Shown: positions 49,912 through 62,346 of the stretch, piece by piece
Layout of the letters: every line of letters starts with the position of its first letter
Position numbering within the stretch: the first letter of the stretch is position 1
Origin: Trichoplusia ni
Taxonomy: Eukaryota > Arthropoda > Insecta > Lepidoptera > Noctuidae
Direction: 5' to 3'
DNA length: 64,000 nt
NCBI RefSeq assembly: GCF_003590095.1
Contig: NC_039481.1
Location: 8,711,895 to 8,775,894 of the forward strand
Made by a program: the position numbers and the translations under genes
The notes under the pieces: model-generated
Told to the model about the DNA's origin: nothing
The model's input: only the letters and a program-made list of their open reading frames with translations
Databases searched by the model: none

Positions 49912-50294
49912 CACCGTGATTTTTTAGTCGTCTTACAAAAGCAGCCTAGTTATGTATCCAATGACTAGAACACGTTCATGACAAAAAAAAATTGGTATTT
50001 ATGAGATTAGAAAAAAAAAAATGCAATTTTTATTCAATATTATGATGCAATTCGTAGTTTTTTAGAAACACAGCTCTGTTGCGAGCGCGGTCCGAGCCTT
50101 GTAACAACGGTGAGCGGCGCGGGCGGCGGCGTTTTTATCATTTTTAAGAGTACATTTCAGATTTCTCTTGTTTAATTTTTCTTCGTACTTATTATCTTAG
50201 TTGATGATAAAAAAGTAATAATCGCGCCTAGGGGTATTTTACGTCGGATACAAGAACTGGGCTCCATTTGTAAGACTACTAAAAAATCACCGTG
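49912..50294. mobile_element. 383-bp MITE with 28-bp terminal inverted repeats
   Basis: The left end begins CACCGTGATTTTTTAGTCG (49912-49939). The right end (50267-50294) is its inverse complement with two mismatches in 28. TATA flanks both sides (49908-49911 and 50295-50298), consistent with a TA or TATA target duplication. The interior has no ORF but carries a GC-rich block at 50082-50131 (GCGAGCGCGG, GGCGCGGGCGGCGGCG). A non-autonomous DNA transposon. Confidence 0.8.
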
Positions 50295-51879
50295 TATAAA
50301 ATTGGAGTGTCTGTTTTTAATATTGAAATTACCGTTTTTACTAAATGCATATACGTAATATAATATACGGTACATACAGCAGCTGTAGCTCTTTTGTTTA
50401 TTTCGGTTAATTTCTGAAATGGCTGGACCGACTAAGACCTTTTGAGTTTCTTTTGCGGACTTTACTCAATCATTTAGATACCCTGTGATACCGACATGGT
50501 ATCCAGCAAGTAGACAACACAAGTGCCTGGGCAGGTGGGGTGCCGAAAGGAGAGACTACGATTTCGCCATCGCGGATTACAGACTTTTCCTCGTTATTAT
50601 TAGCCATAAGGGCCCACTGCAAGGCAAAGGCATACCCTCCTTCCAATTTTCCCAGGTTATGGCTTATAGGGGCAAATTTTGCGATAAGGAATCGTGTTCG
50701 TCGCGCCATTTCATGAGACGTACGGGTAAAAAATGACATAATATACATATACTCAATTGAAGCAAATTTTATCCATATTAGTGTGTAATTAATGCTTGTG
50801 ACATTGTATCTGCGCATTGCATACACCTTCTTTAATGGTTGATATTAAGCTGTAGTCTGAGCCTTTTTTACTCAAGGCTGTCCTTCGGGTGTTAAATTAC
50901 GTCACAGAACACACCCTTGAAAAGATCTCAAGTAAGCTGGTTCCCTCGCGACGTCTTCCTTCACTTTTTCCAGTGATTACGTCTTAACATGCATTACTAA
51001 TATGTAAATGATTAGATTTGCTTCGTACCTCTGTTTTATCAGCCCATTTTGCCTTGCTTTAATATTAACCTATATCTGTGCAAAGAACATAACCTATCAC
51101 AATTTCTAGTAGCATAGTAAAAGTTACTTCCGACATAATGACGTCATAAGGTTAACATGGCGTAGAGCGCCATCTCACTTCAACAACCGCGATAACGTCA
51201 CTTCAAGAGGTGGTTGGCCTTTATGGACTAAAATCGTCAGTCAAGTATAGGGGACTTGACTTTCCTAGTGTGTGAAGGGCTTTAAAGTCTGTAGGAAAGT
51301 ATTCGCAGTTCCCGTTAAATAGCATTCTGTATCGGGCATTTTCCAAGCATTCCTGTTTGGTTCGTGTGGCACTCGTTACCAAGGATTGGTTATTTATATA
51401 TCTGAATTTATTTTTGTATTCTTTTTTTATAGATGTGTAATTTAGATAAGGATTTTAATTTTCCGTTGTAATCAGCAGGATTATTTTAACTTTTTGTATA
51501 ATAATAATTATGTATGTTTATCCTCTCCTTAAAAGATATGACATCGTTGGAAGAGTGCACATAATGAAGATGTAGCATTGCCATTTCGACGCAATTTCGT
51601 CGTTATGAGAGATTTCCTCCAATTCTTCACTTTACAAAAAAAAATATTGATCCAATGATTCCAATAATGAATTTCGGTTTCTTAACAAAAATTTCATTTT
51701 TATTGCAAAGCAATGACTATTTAAAAACAGATTTTCTACACGCCACGATGACAACCGTGCCGTGTTTCACGTAACACGTTTCGTCTGCACGTAGTGAATA
51801 CTACGAGTATACGCCTTAAGCAAAACAAGATAAGGTTCAAATTGAATTAACACGTTACAGAAAAATATAAATCACTTAC

Positions 51880-51998
51880 GCATTGTTAGAGAGTACGATG
51901 CCCAATGTAATGCCGACCACCAATAGAAGAACTAGCAGAGGGATGCCAGCATAAGCAACGGTCTTCTTTGTCAGCATCATATTTTCTTAATTGTTTGT
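51880..51998 (-). CDS. Orphan 5' coding exon with an N-terminal membrane anchor
   Basis: A 3' splice site (CTATCTCTTCAG, ending at 51999) is followed by an 18-nt leader, then ATGATG at 51980-51975 and an open frame of 33 codons plus two bases to a consensus donor GC|GTAAGT at 51879. The peptide starts MMLTKKT and continues with the hydrophobic run IPLLVLLLVVGITLGIVL, then SNN. This is the form of an uncleaved type II signal anchor. The acceptor before the ATG implies an upstream 5' UTR exon, not located. The open donor phase (2) equals that of exon 1 of both hydrolases. Joining to 46618 would keep the hydrolase frame, but an unrelated membrane protein with exons outside the window is equally possible. 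Confidence 0.6.
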
Positions 51999-52667
51999 CT
52001 GAAGAGATAGAGATTTAGGTTCATGTAGTCAAAGTTTGGTGGTCGAAGACCTAAGCTACAGTGGGAAGTTGAAAAAAAAAAAAAAAATACTATATAATAA
52101 ATTTAAAAAGAGTGCTTCTCGCCTAAAAGTTTGAAGAGTTAGGGTAAGGAAAGTTTTATGATATAAAATAAATAAATAAATTAAAAGAATGAATTATTTC
52201 CTGATTACACTAGCTTTTAGATTTTTGTGGTATTTGTGTGGAAATTTAATAAACTTTAGTAAAATAAGTTTATTAAATTTACAACGGTCTAACTATACGC
52301 GCCACTACGTCATCTTATGATTAAGGTCCCCAGTTGGTTCCGAAGTAGTCGGGAGATCTCAATCATTTAGGTATAATAATAATAATAATATTTATTTATT
52401 TCTCTCATAAAGGTACATTAAACACAAGTCTATTTATAATATTTGCCATAGACTAAAACCTTTGTGAGAGCTGGAGTCTGAACTAGGTTCAAGACCTGTA
52501 TGACAGATCTCCAGGCTCACACCCTTTAGACATGATCACATTTTGCGGCACATAAACATGAGTCTTATATTTATAATATAACATTATTAGCGGGAGAGAT
52601 TTGTGAAATGTTATGTGGAGTGTAAAGGTAAAATTTTTTTTTTTTTTATTGTATTGTGTGTAATGTA

Positions 52668-52684
52668 TGTGTGTGTGTGTGTGT
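52668..52684. repeat. (GT)n microsatellite
   Basis: A run of about eight GT units preceded by GTGTGTAATGTAT and, 20-30 bp to the left, a long T tract. No other function visible. Confidence 0.8.
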
Positions 52685-55064
52685 TAGTAATTATAATGAA
52701 TGTGATTAAAGTTACTTTATGATTTGGATGATACTTTCTGCTTCTTCATAGTCCAAATCAAGGAGCCAGTTCCTTACTGTTGTTTTACATTTATATTTAG
52801 CCATTTCGTACATATGTAAAATTTTGTTTACTCTGTTGTATGAATCATTCACTCGAAAAATATTTTAAAAGGAAAGAATTGACAAAATACGTAACAATGA
52901 CTTATACATTTGTTTTTACGTCGTCATATTGGATTTCAATTGTTAATATCAAATTTCACACACAAATTACGTAATTAAATTTCTAAAACCTAAACACCAC
53001 TTGATTATAATTTATTTTAATAGCATTTGAATTCAGCCTTTCCCCTGGACCCCTCAAAATTGCCAAGTTTAGAGTCATGGAACCTCTCATTCATCACTTT
53101 GTTCGTCATTCTGATTATCAGAAATTAATTAGTCTGACCGTAAATTTATTTAATAAAATATTAATTTATAAGGCAGCTTTTAATTTTACGAGAAATCTTA
53201 TTTTCAGACCCACAGTAAGATAGGTGTTTGACATTGTTTGTCAACTCGTTCGTCTTTTGTTTACTAGCAATTGAGATGTTTTCAATTAATTGGATTTAAT
53301 TGATATTCTAGTCGTCAACTTATCTTTTAATTGTGTGTGTTCAGTGTGTGTATGTGAACACAGCTCTGAGTTGAAATTAAAATACTCTTATATGTAATTG
53401 ACTAATGTTTCTATGCATGTGGAACTTGACCTACCAGAATAAAAATGATATTGACTTATGTTGAATGAGTTTTAAAGAAATGCTCTTTGTTCTAAATTGC
53501 GGCTTAGATGTGACTTATGATACTCTTCAAATATATATTATGCACATACTTTTACATTTCAAAACAAATAAAATAAAATAAATGAATAGTTTTTTTGATT
53601 ACCAACCTGTATTCATTTGACAGAACACCAATATTCGTTATTTTTCAAACTTGTTTTTTTTATCATCAATTTAAATATTCCACACAACAACTGTTTGCAA
53701 CTTCGTTTTATATTTTTAATTATTTATTTTCCTAATAGCACAAACGTTTTTATTATACACTTTTAAAATATTTTCTGTCACTTTTAAAAGCATTATATAA
53801 TTAGGTCAATTTCCGCGTAATATTTCACAACACTCCACTAAAAAATTATAATACGTGACGTATTCCCATTTCTACGTCAGGCGACAGATTAAAATAATAC
53901 ATATGTCATGGTATACAATTAAAATTTCCACACAATTTAAATAAGATAGATGCACAGTTTGTGTGATACCTAATCGCCAGATAACAGCGACGGCTGATAA
54001 TAAACTCAATTGAATGTGTAGACAAACAATTGAAGTTAATAGGGACAGTATTAATTTTTGTGTGTGACTGGCATGAGCCGACCAATTGAGAAAGGGTTTT
54101 GAATATGGTTCCAAAGACCTTATCAACGAACTCTTGGTATCCGTTTTACTGATATTTGATCATTCTTTGTTTCGTTTATGGTGCTACCGACAGACTAACA
54201 GACGAACAAACTGATAGACCGATAGACACGTCAAACTTATAATACTCGTTTTGCTTCGGGGGTTATACATTTTTTATGGGCTTTTATCGTTCCAAAATAA
54301 TCGCAAAAATGGTGCGAATCACAGGAATATTACAAATGCGAAAGTATGTGAGTAGGTTTGTTACTGCTTCACGCCCAACCAAGTGGACCGATTTTGATGA
54401 AATTTGTCATTAAAGTAACACTTAGGCTACGTTGGATTAAGACCAGCTACTAGTTTATCTGACTTTGTTTAACACAGGTTAATGAATTTGCATCTATTAC
54501 TGACTTGCAGGTGAGTGAAACCGCGAGCAACATCTTGTTCAAAATAAATGATTAGGTTCGACAAACGTTTTAGGAAACAAATCTGATTTTATCATGTCGT
54601 ACACTTAGATAATATATCATTTAAGCTCCAATATAAAGATAAACAAATTGTCATACTTTAATTAGTTGTTAAGTAAATTACACTTACGCGGATAAGATAA
54701 TAATATTAATATTGTAACAATGGAATGGGGATAAAATACATACATACATATACTTTCATGGTAAGGATGCGCATAACACTTACAATGTTTAAGGTGGCTT
54801 AAAGAGTTGTGAATTGATTTGGGTGAAACATTTGCCCAGCAGTAGGACATTGTATGCTAAATAAAATGTAGATGATACTTATAAAACACAAACCGATCCT
54901 TGTAAATAGAACTCTTGATGATCTTTGTAAAAAATGCGTAGGTAATTTATATTTGTTTTGTAACCCAACGTTCGGATTAAGTACATTTGTACTTAGAATA
55001 TCTAGTGAACAATTCCATTATTTATACGATTTACTTCTCCACACAGTTTCTACGTAACCTCGTC

Positions 55065-55523
55065 TTAAACACAACAGTATATAAGAGCTACATTAAAAAC
55101 ATAATAGGTACATCCATTGGAACAACAGCTGACTGGACCGGTTTGATGGACATTGAACTTCAGAAAACTAGAACCTAGGCCATCACACCTGTAGCAACGT
55201 AGATAAGATTCATTTTCCGTATTAAATATCAACTCTAAAATCGAAGCAATAAAGTGCAATTCAGCATAAGTAAACTCAACAATTTGTTGGACTCTCTTAA
55301 AGTTCCTTCTAACGTCCCTCTCTTGCATTGTATTCCTTCGTGTTAAGGTAGAAACGCAGGATGCATTTCTACCAGAAATGAGCGATGGAAAGGTGTCGCC
55401 CGATGGCAGCTGAGGCATTTTCTCCAGAGGTGTGCTGACCGAGGCGAGGTAAATGAAGCAATTATATTGGTTTTTTACAAACACAACCCTCGCTACGCAT
55501 CCTCGTACATCTCTGGTGGTCAC
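55065..55523 (-). CDS. 152-codon ORF of unknown origin, possibly transposon-derived
   Basis: One of the longest uninterrupted frames in the window. It contains LEKMPQLPSGDTFPSLISG, RRNTMQERDVRRNF and a Cys-rich tail (RCYRCDG, CCSNGC). No signal peptide, no recognised domain, no clear splice signals. The GC-rich phrasing around 55300-55540 differs from the flanks and reminds me of dispersed lepidopteran repeats, so a fragment of a mobile element is the leading explanation. Confidence 0.25.
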   Translation of the reverse strand: MTTRDVRGCVARVVFVKNQYNCFIYLASVSTPLEKMPQLPSGDTFPSLISGRNASCVSTLTRRNTMQERDVRRNFKRVQQIVEFTYAELHFIASILELIFNTENESYLRCYRCDGLGSSFLKFNVHQTGPVSCCSNGCTYYVFNVALIYCCV

Positions 55524-55995
55524 GCAGCCTCATGCCGTTCCAGCAAGTTGTGCCTAGACTAAGAGGCTGATTTGGACCATAATCTCATGCCATCAGTAGA
55601 AAGGTGAAGAACATAATAAAAGTGTGGAGTAAAAGCCCTGGATATGCCTATACGTAGTAGAAAATTGACAATGCTAAGGACAACGCCATCTATACTGAGT
55701 TTTCTGAACATTTTCAATGTTGATATTGTAGGTACTATCTTGGTACCCCACAACGGTAGCGTCCTTTTTGATTCAATAAACTCCTACGAGATGGCGCTGA
55801 AGTGATAGAAGAATCATAATTTTAAAATCTTTATATTAGTTGTTGTGTTTAAGCTGGAGAAACTTTACCAATAGCGCTAGTAACGTCTTGGCTTCCTTTT
55901 TTATGAATGAGCAGTACTCAAATGCATGCATACATAATGTATGATGGAAATATTTTGTATCTATTAAAAAACTATCGAACCGAAGTTGATGAAGT

Positions 55996-56215
55996 GGTAG
56001 GCCTAATAGTCTAGCGGTCAGTGTCCATGACTGCTATACCGGAGGCCGTGTGTTCGAATCCCACCGAAGACATATATTTGTATGATCGTTTATTCTATGT
56101 CTGGGTTTGATTTATCTAAAAATTGTAGTTACTTGACATGTATAAGCATGTTTAGTAGTTGTCTAGTACTCGTAAAAGAGACTGCTTAATTTGAGACGTG
56201 AAAATGATGAAAGAA
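55996..56215 (+). mobile_element. tRNA-derived SINE, same family as at 10.3 kb
   Basis: TAGTCTAGCGGTCAGTG (A-box side) and GTGTTCGAATCCCACC (B-box side) with the shared GACTGCTATACCGGAGG between them, then CTGGGTTTGATTTATC. More diverged in the body and lacking the TTA tail. Confidence 0.75.
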
Positions 56216-56916
56216 GTAAAAAATATATGCCTAAGGGACTAATCCCTTGGGCAGCGCGTCATTTATACAAAGCCATTGAAACGATAAAATACATAATTAA
56301 AGGTCCCTTTCACTGTTTATTACTGGAGATTATATTTACCAATCTGTAACATAAATCATGGATATCTTTAATGAACGCTTTGTTACGGCTTTGGGCAAAT
56401 TTTAATTAAACTGGCAACGTTTCTGCTGGCAAATTTTGAGGAGAATTTAGAAATTTAAAGTAGACGTAAGTAAATGGTTTGAGTTGTTTATAAGGCATTT
56501 TGATTTGACATTTTGGATTTTCCAGAATTGATTTTTTCTTGAGATTATAGTTTGAATTTAAGATTGGCTATAAAATGCTTAAGTAGCATAATAACAGACT
56601 GAAAAACTTTAGTACAAAAAATCTAACTTTTTTTAATTTATTCCGAGTTGATTAAGTACCTACTTGAAACTTTTGAAATGAAATCATTTATTCTGCAAGT
56701 AGGATATATCATCACTTTTACATGTCTTCTTATTATTTTGAAAACGCTGGAGTCGACATTTCCTATCTGACTACCCTGAGATGAAATGTCGAAACAAACT
56801 CAAGGGGTCACAGTCTCTTTTGAAGTCCAGTAGTTTTAAAACAGTTGTGTAAGAAATTGACTACAAATATTTATCTGAGTATTTTTTGCTCTTGACTGTA
56901 TCTGATACTGTTGCAG

Positions 56917-57097
56917 GGTGTGCCTGTACAAAGAAACGAGATAAAACTTCACAAGCCTCTTATGGGAACAACGTTGAATTATGTAAACCAATTTGACTAT
57001 TCAATTACGAATTCCCCAAAGTCTAATGATCGTCGGAAGAAAAGCCCTGATCAATACAAAAACAAATCGGCTTCCAGAATTTTCTATCATTATTTAC
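56917..57097 (+). CDS. Candidate internal exon, unknown protein
   Basis: CTGTTGCAG ends at 56916 and a GTATGT donor begins at 57098. Between them are 60 open codons plus one base (phase 0 in, 1 out). The peptide starts GVPVQRNEIKLHKPLMG and is rich in Lys, Asn, Ser and Tyr. Both splice signals are good, but no partner exon was found within the window and the reading frame is short enough to be chance. Confidence 0.28.
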
Positions 57098-57904
57098 GTA
57101 TGTTAATCACGTAAACTCTCGCATAAATATACAATATTATTCAATTTTCTTTTTTTTCCAATTGAAACAATGAAATTGATTTTGAATAATTTTAATTTCA
57201 GTCTTCGGGGAATTCGTAATACTAAAATGAATTTGTAAGCAGAGATATGCTAACCAAATTTCATAAATGGAATCACAAGGATTTTTCGCAGGAAAAACTG
57301 CCTTGATTTTTTTTCAGCCAATGTCTTTATTTCGTTTGAAGAATGCTTCGGAACGAATAAATAAGGAATGGTTTTCTTTTTGGCGGCTAATCAAAGGCTT
57401 ATTAATACAATACCGGATAAATGAATAATAAAACAATGTTTTTGTTGTAGCTGTATTATTTTGTCCTAATTTCGCTGTTCTTTTGTTTTCTTTCTTATTT
57501 AGGCGATTACAAAGGATTGTCGTTATAAAATAATTACATTCTAAGTAAATTAAATGTAGCGTTTAAATTATGTCTAGAAAAAAGAGTGATGTTAGGCCGT
57601 AGGTTTAAATACAGTCTTTTCGAATCCATCTGAGTGTAACAATCACTAACTGTGCGGCATATCAGAGATTATTTAAAATATGAAACCAAATTCAATTTAT
57701 TCGATTTAAATAAATTTCCACATAATAATTTATTACAGTTTGAAATTAATTAAACCAGCTTTCTAACATCATTGTACGCAGAAAAAAAAAATATACAAAA
57801 ATTTGTCTCTATCTGGCAAAGGGAAGAGGAACCAAACTCTTTATATTATTTAATTACGTATACGTAACTTGTGACCTGTCTATCATAATATATATATACA
57901 TACT

Positions 57905-58045
57905 ATACAGTGTACCGGTACACAGGTGTATCCACAGCTCGTTATACCCCGATGGGACGGCTATCCGACTCGGCCGGCGGGAGATCAGCTGTTCAACCCC
58001 CAGTTTTACGTGCCCTGCGAACATTTCCTCCAGGGTAATCTAAAA
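57905..58045 (+). repeat. Dispersed repeat with GATGGGACGGCTATCCGAC motif
   Basis: CAGCTCGTTATACCCCGATG and GGACGGCTATCCGACTCGGC, then GGGAGATCAGCTGTTCAAC and TTTACGTGCCCTGCGAAC. GC-rich against AT-rich flanks, and similar to a repeat I recall from noctuid genomes. Confidence 0.45.
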
Positions 58046-61000
58046 TGAGAAACATGTGTCCATCCATTAAAATTTCGTCTAGGTTTTAGGGTTCAAAAAA
58101 GGTTCTGAAACCATACCTGTATGATTTGTATTTTGAGAAGAAAAGAACATCAAGAAAAGTTAGTTTTAAAATGTTCAGGCAAATATGAAAGAAATAAAAA
58201 AGTAAAGAAGAAGCCGGGCTTTGGGATAAGTCTATGACCAGGAATAGTCTGCAACAGGCTTTGAGGCATTTTAGACGAAATATTTGTTCTTAATTAAACT
58301 TAAACACAATCAGCCATTTCAAAGTCTTGATTGCATTAGAAAAAAGCAAAGAAAACATAATTAGTGATCACCTCATCCTTCACCGGAAAATGGATTAATT
58401 TGCAGAACATCCTTATAATAAGTTAAGACGCAGACAAGACTGATGGCTATACGTGGCCCTCTCACATATAATGTAACCTAATTATCAGGTTTCCAAGAAA
58501 ATATGTCAACATTATACCCTAATTAAGGCCTGTTTTCTCTACCCTAATTAGATTTTTATAAAGAATCCTTTGCCGCAGTGTTTTTTTAGGATTTGTGTTT
58601 ACTCGAACCTTTGAAAAAACTTTCGTATCTTTAATTATACTGGGGTCATGTTCTGAGGGTTTTGACGGACGAAGCGAAAAAATATTCTAATTCGATTCAT
58701 AATGGCCAGAATTACATTTTATGTAATTAAATGTCAGATCATACCATAACATATAGATAATATGATCTGCTATGAATATTCTACTATGTCCTTTTCATAC
58801 AATACTTATTTAATGATATTTTAATTTAGACAAATGGTCTTCTAGTAAGTCTGGTAAATCTTTATTCCAAATTCCAAAGACACTTTGTTAATATACCTAC
58901 AGCCAAATATAAAATCTCTACCTTCATCAAATACCTCTTCTTTTATAAAGCAGTTTGAAGCTCTACCACTGAAACACACATGTCAATTACATACCGACGA
59001 TCAATCCGTCTCGCCCCTTACAAACCGTTACTCTGACGTAAATGATGGCTTTCTAAGTCACTAGCAAGACTAATAGCGGCCACGTGGTCCGCTAACTCTA
59101 ACAGGAAAAAGTTGATCGATCATGCACTTTGTTGCTATGGACGGACCCTTTTTTCCCTTTTCGTCCCTTTTTTGTAGACGAAACTGAGAATTTTCTCTGA
59201 CATGTTTAATTTTGAGACGTATGTTTCAGGTCTGTTGTGGGATAGCAGCAATTTCAGAGGTCTTTCTTAGCCTTCTAACATAAAAGGGTAGATGTAAGCT
59301 GTTAAAGAAAAAAAAATACATAGAAGCTAGGTAAAAAAAAACTGTTTTCATTTATTTATTTTTATAGTACAGTTAATTGCAATAAACAGCTCTGAATACG
59401 AAATTTATGGTAATTCGTTGCTGGATTCAGGAATCTCTGCATCCGAAATAGATGGAAACCGGTATTTCGAAATACAGTTTACTGACTACTCATAAATAAA
59501 ATAAAAATAGACTCACTGGGTAGTCAATCAAGAAAAGCATTTTGCTCTTTACCACCTTTCAAAGCAAATCAAATTTATTCAACACCTCGTAAAACAGGAA
59601 TCCCATCTCTCTTTAAAAAAGATGTCATCGGGACATAGAAAGAAAAAATAAATAAAAGAAATCCATCGCTAATATGCTTTCCCGATGTCAATGTCCGAGC
59701 CAGCAAATGGCAAAGGAACATTTGATTGATCATACGGCATTTGTATCTATCAGAACGAATCATTACTCATTGGGCGACCAGTTCGCATTATGGGCTGTGG
59801 TTTTTTGAATAGTCTTTCTAAGGTTTTTTATTTATTGGCTGGGAGTTATTCTAGAAATAGTTTTTAATGTCGTAGTAATTAGCGTCAACTAATATCCGAA
59901 AAAAAGACCAAATATTGTTAACTAATTCGTCGTTGAATTCGTCTTTTACGTAACTAGTTACGAGTACTTTAAAGTATTATCATATTCATATTCATATTAT
60001 TTATCAGTTTAAAAAGGTAGAACCACAAAGCTTATAAACGAAATCTATAAATGATAAATCTAAACTTCTCTTCACGCAACGCATATATGTATGTATCGAT
60101 ATTCAAAAAATACAGTCAGCATCAAAAATCCATATTACTATAAGATTTAAAAGGCTCTTACTAACAATCAGATACAGTAACTTACAAGGGGACTACTTTC
60201 TATTGAGATCGGGAAACATTGTTTCTTAAATACCAAAATATTTTAGATGCTTTATCATTTTTTTTGATCGAATTTTGTTGCTGACCCTACATGTATATGT
60301 ATATCCTGTGTCCCCAGTACCAGCTGGTCACGGTCACATATAGCACAATCAAACGACAGTTTGGTTTTACGACCAACCTTTACTGCGAGCTCGCTTCGTT
60401 TATGACTAAGAAAATATTGAAAGGAAAAGGGACGTTTTTTTCTATATTTCCGTTTTAGGAATGGAATTTTGAGGTATACCATAATATACATGATTTATGG
60501 TATTAAGTTTTTTTGGACCGTTTAATGGACAAGGTAGAGCAGAAAAGTACTGCGAGCTTATAACTCATGATTTTGGACTGAGGTTGGGTAAAAAACTAGT
60601 CAGGCAATGACAATAATTGCTTTTGCTAAAATGTTATCAAATAAGTATGCCTTTAACCAAGTTAATAATACACTATCTGTTCCGGCCTTCTTCATTCTAC
60701 TGGGCTAATTTGTGAATGGAAACCAGGGTGGCAATCAAACGCATAGAAAAACATTGAAATCGGTGTAGCAGTTTAGGACCAGTATATAACAAAATGCTTG
60801 TTATTTCTAAGATAATAATAATTGTGATAAATACATACCTACAGTGTATTCTACTCTCTTACTTACCAAGGAATGTAGGTGGTTGCTTTCTTCTTAGTAA
60901 AATGTGTTAATGAGATGTGCAATAAAGAATATTCTATCTATATACCTAAAATAATTTCCAGAAGAAATAAATACAATTTTGGCAGTTCCAGTGGTTATTC

Positions 61001-62069
61001 CGAAGCACGTATAAGTAACCTGACGTGGGTCCACGTCAAAATGTCAAGTTAATAATTGACGTAAACTTATATACGTAACAATATAACAATCATATTTATC
61101 TTTTCTATACTTATATTATTTTATGTATCTCATATTATTTATTGGTTTTGTATCAAAACGTTGTGACTATTGTCTGGTTGGTTTTCTTTGTTTTTGAATT
61201 AAGACTGTGTGATTCAGGTATCCAGAAACATTTTAATATGTTAATAAGGAATTATTGTTTTGTTTTTATTATTAAGTAAAGCTCCTCTTACCTACTCAAA
61301 ATCGCTCTTGATTTTTGATTTGACGAATTTAATTTCTCGGAACAATAACGCGACGCGACAAACTAGACGTAAGGTACAGTCATTTTGTTACGTTAACAGT
61401 TTTCTATTCAAATGTGATGTGATATTACCAAGGCTCTAAAATTTTCTTTATAGCAAGAAAGTGTATACCTCTTGTAGTTTCCTAATAGTACAAAAGGACG
61501 AGAATGGAACCCATATATGTACTCTTTAACTACAAATAGACAATTACCCCCAAATTGTTATATAAATGACGTGATTCCATATAACCTATCAGAAACATGA
61601 CCAAACGATGTGCAGAAACAATACAACTATGACAAAATTTGACCGAGCAATTTTAGCAACATCCTGTACAACCATTGTTAACTGTAGCGCGCTATTCGCG
61701 GAGACAGAAATTATGATGATTAATTAGTTCTATTTGTGCACACGCTGTATGTGTTGTGGATTGATTGGCGGATATTGTTCGATTTCTTTACTTTTATAGT
61801 TCATTATAGGATGTCGAATGTTTTGTCGTTTTTCCTTATTTCTAATTGAGCGATATCATTAATACAGGAGTGGTTGATTTGCTGGGGTCTGTCCAAGATC
61901 GAAGGATAGCCAAATATGTTGTCCTAATAATTCCCTTACAGTTACATGATTGGCATGTTGAGGCATGAAAAAGAGAATAAGTTTTATAAGCGTGGGTCGA
62001 AACGCGACTGCAATGAATCTGACAAAAGAGCGTCACTAGGAACGATGTTTTAATATGTCCGTAGATGGC

Positions 62070-62346
62070 TGACTATCTTTGTCATAATGAGTTCCTCCGT
62101 GACTCAGAAGGCACGTTAGATTGTGGGTCCCGGCTATTTTTCATACATCTTTGACAGTCTTTACAGATAGTCAGAAGCTAGAAAGTCTGACAGCTAGTCT
62201 AACTAAGGGGTGTCGTATTGCCCAGGTATCTGGGTTGAGGAGGTCAGATAGGCAGTCGCTCCTTGTAAAACACTGATACTTAGCTGAATCCGGTTAGACT
62301 GAAACCCAACCCCAACATAGTTGGGAAAAGTCTAGGATGATGATGA
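62070..62346 (+). repeat. Dispersed lepidopteran repeat ending in GATGATGATG
   Basis: Contains GTTGAGGAGGTCAGATAGGC, the segment around ACCCCAACATAGTTGGGAAA and a terminal GATGATGATGAG. I recognise this as a very common moth repeat, probably the 3' end of a non-LTR element. Recognition is from memory. Confidence 0.6.

Larger units (their letters stand above)
47542..51879. other. Region between the secreted hydrolase start and the anchor exon
   Basis: Contains the inverted repeat copy at 48920-49163, a GC-richer possible repeat at 49250-49400, the MITE at 49912-50294 and a 118-codon minus-strand frame (50470-50826) with EGGYAFALQWAL that I suspect is repeat-derived. I found no convincing coding exon on the minus strand, which leaves the anchor exon without a nearer partner than 46618. 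Confidence 0.45.
51999..56916. other. Intergenic stretch, possible upstream region of the anchor exon
   Basis: An AAT-rich repeat block at about 52280-52600, the GT microsatellite, the ORF at 55065-55523, a SINE at 55996-56215 and a repeat phrase ATTTATTCTGCAAGTAGG near 56685. A TACGTGACGTATTCCC motif near 53851-53868 could belong to an upstream promoter, with no further support. Confidence 0.4.

Noticed and set aside
50470..50826. 118-codon minus-strand ORF considered as an exon following the anchor exon
   Set aside because: No acceptor in the required phase, no transmembrane-protein domain, and a composition suggesting a dispersed repeat.
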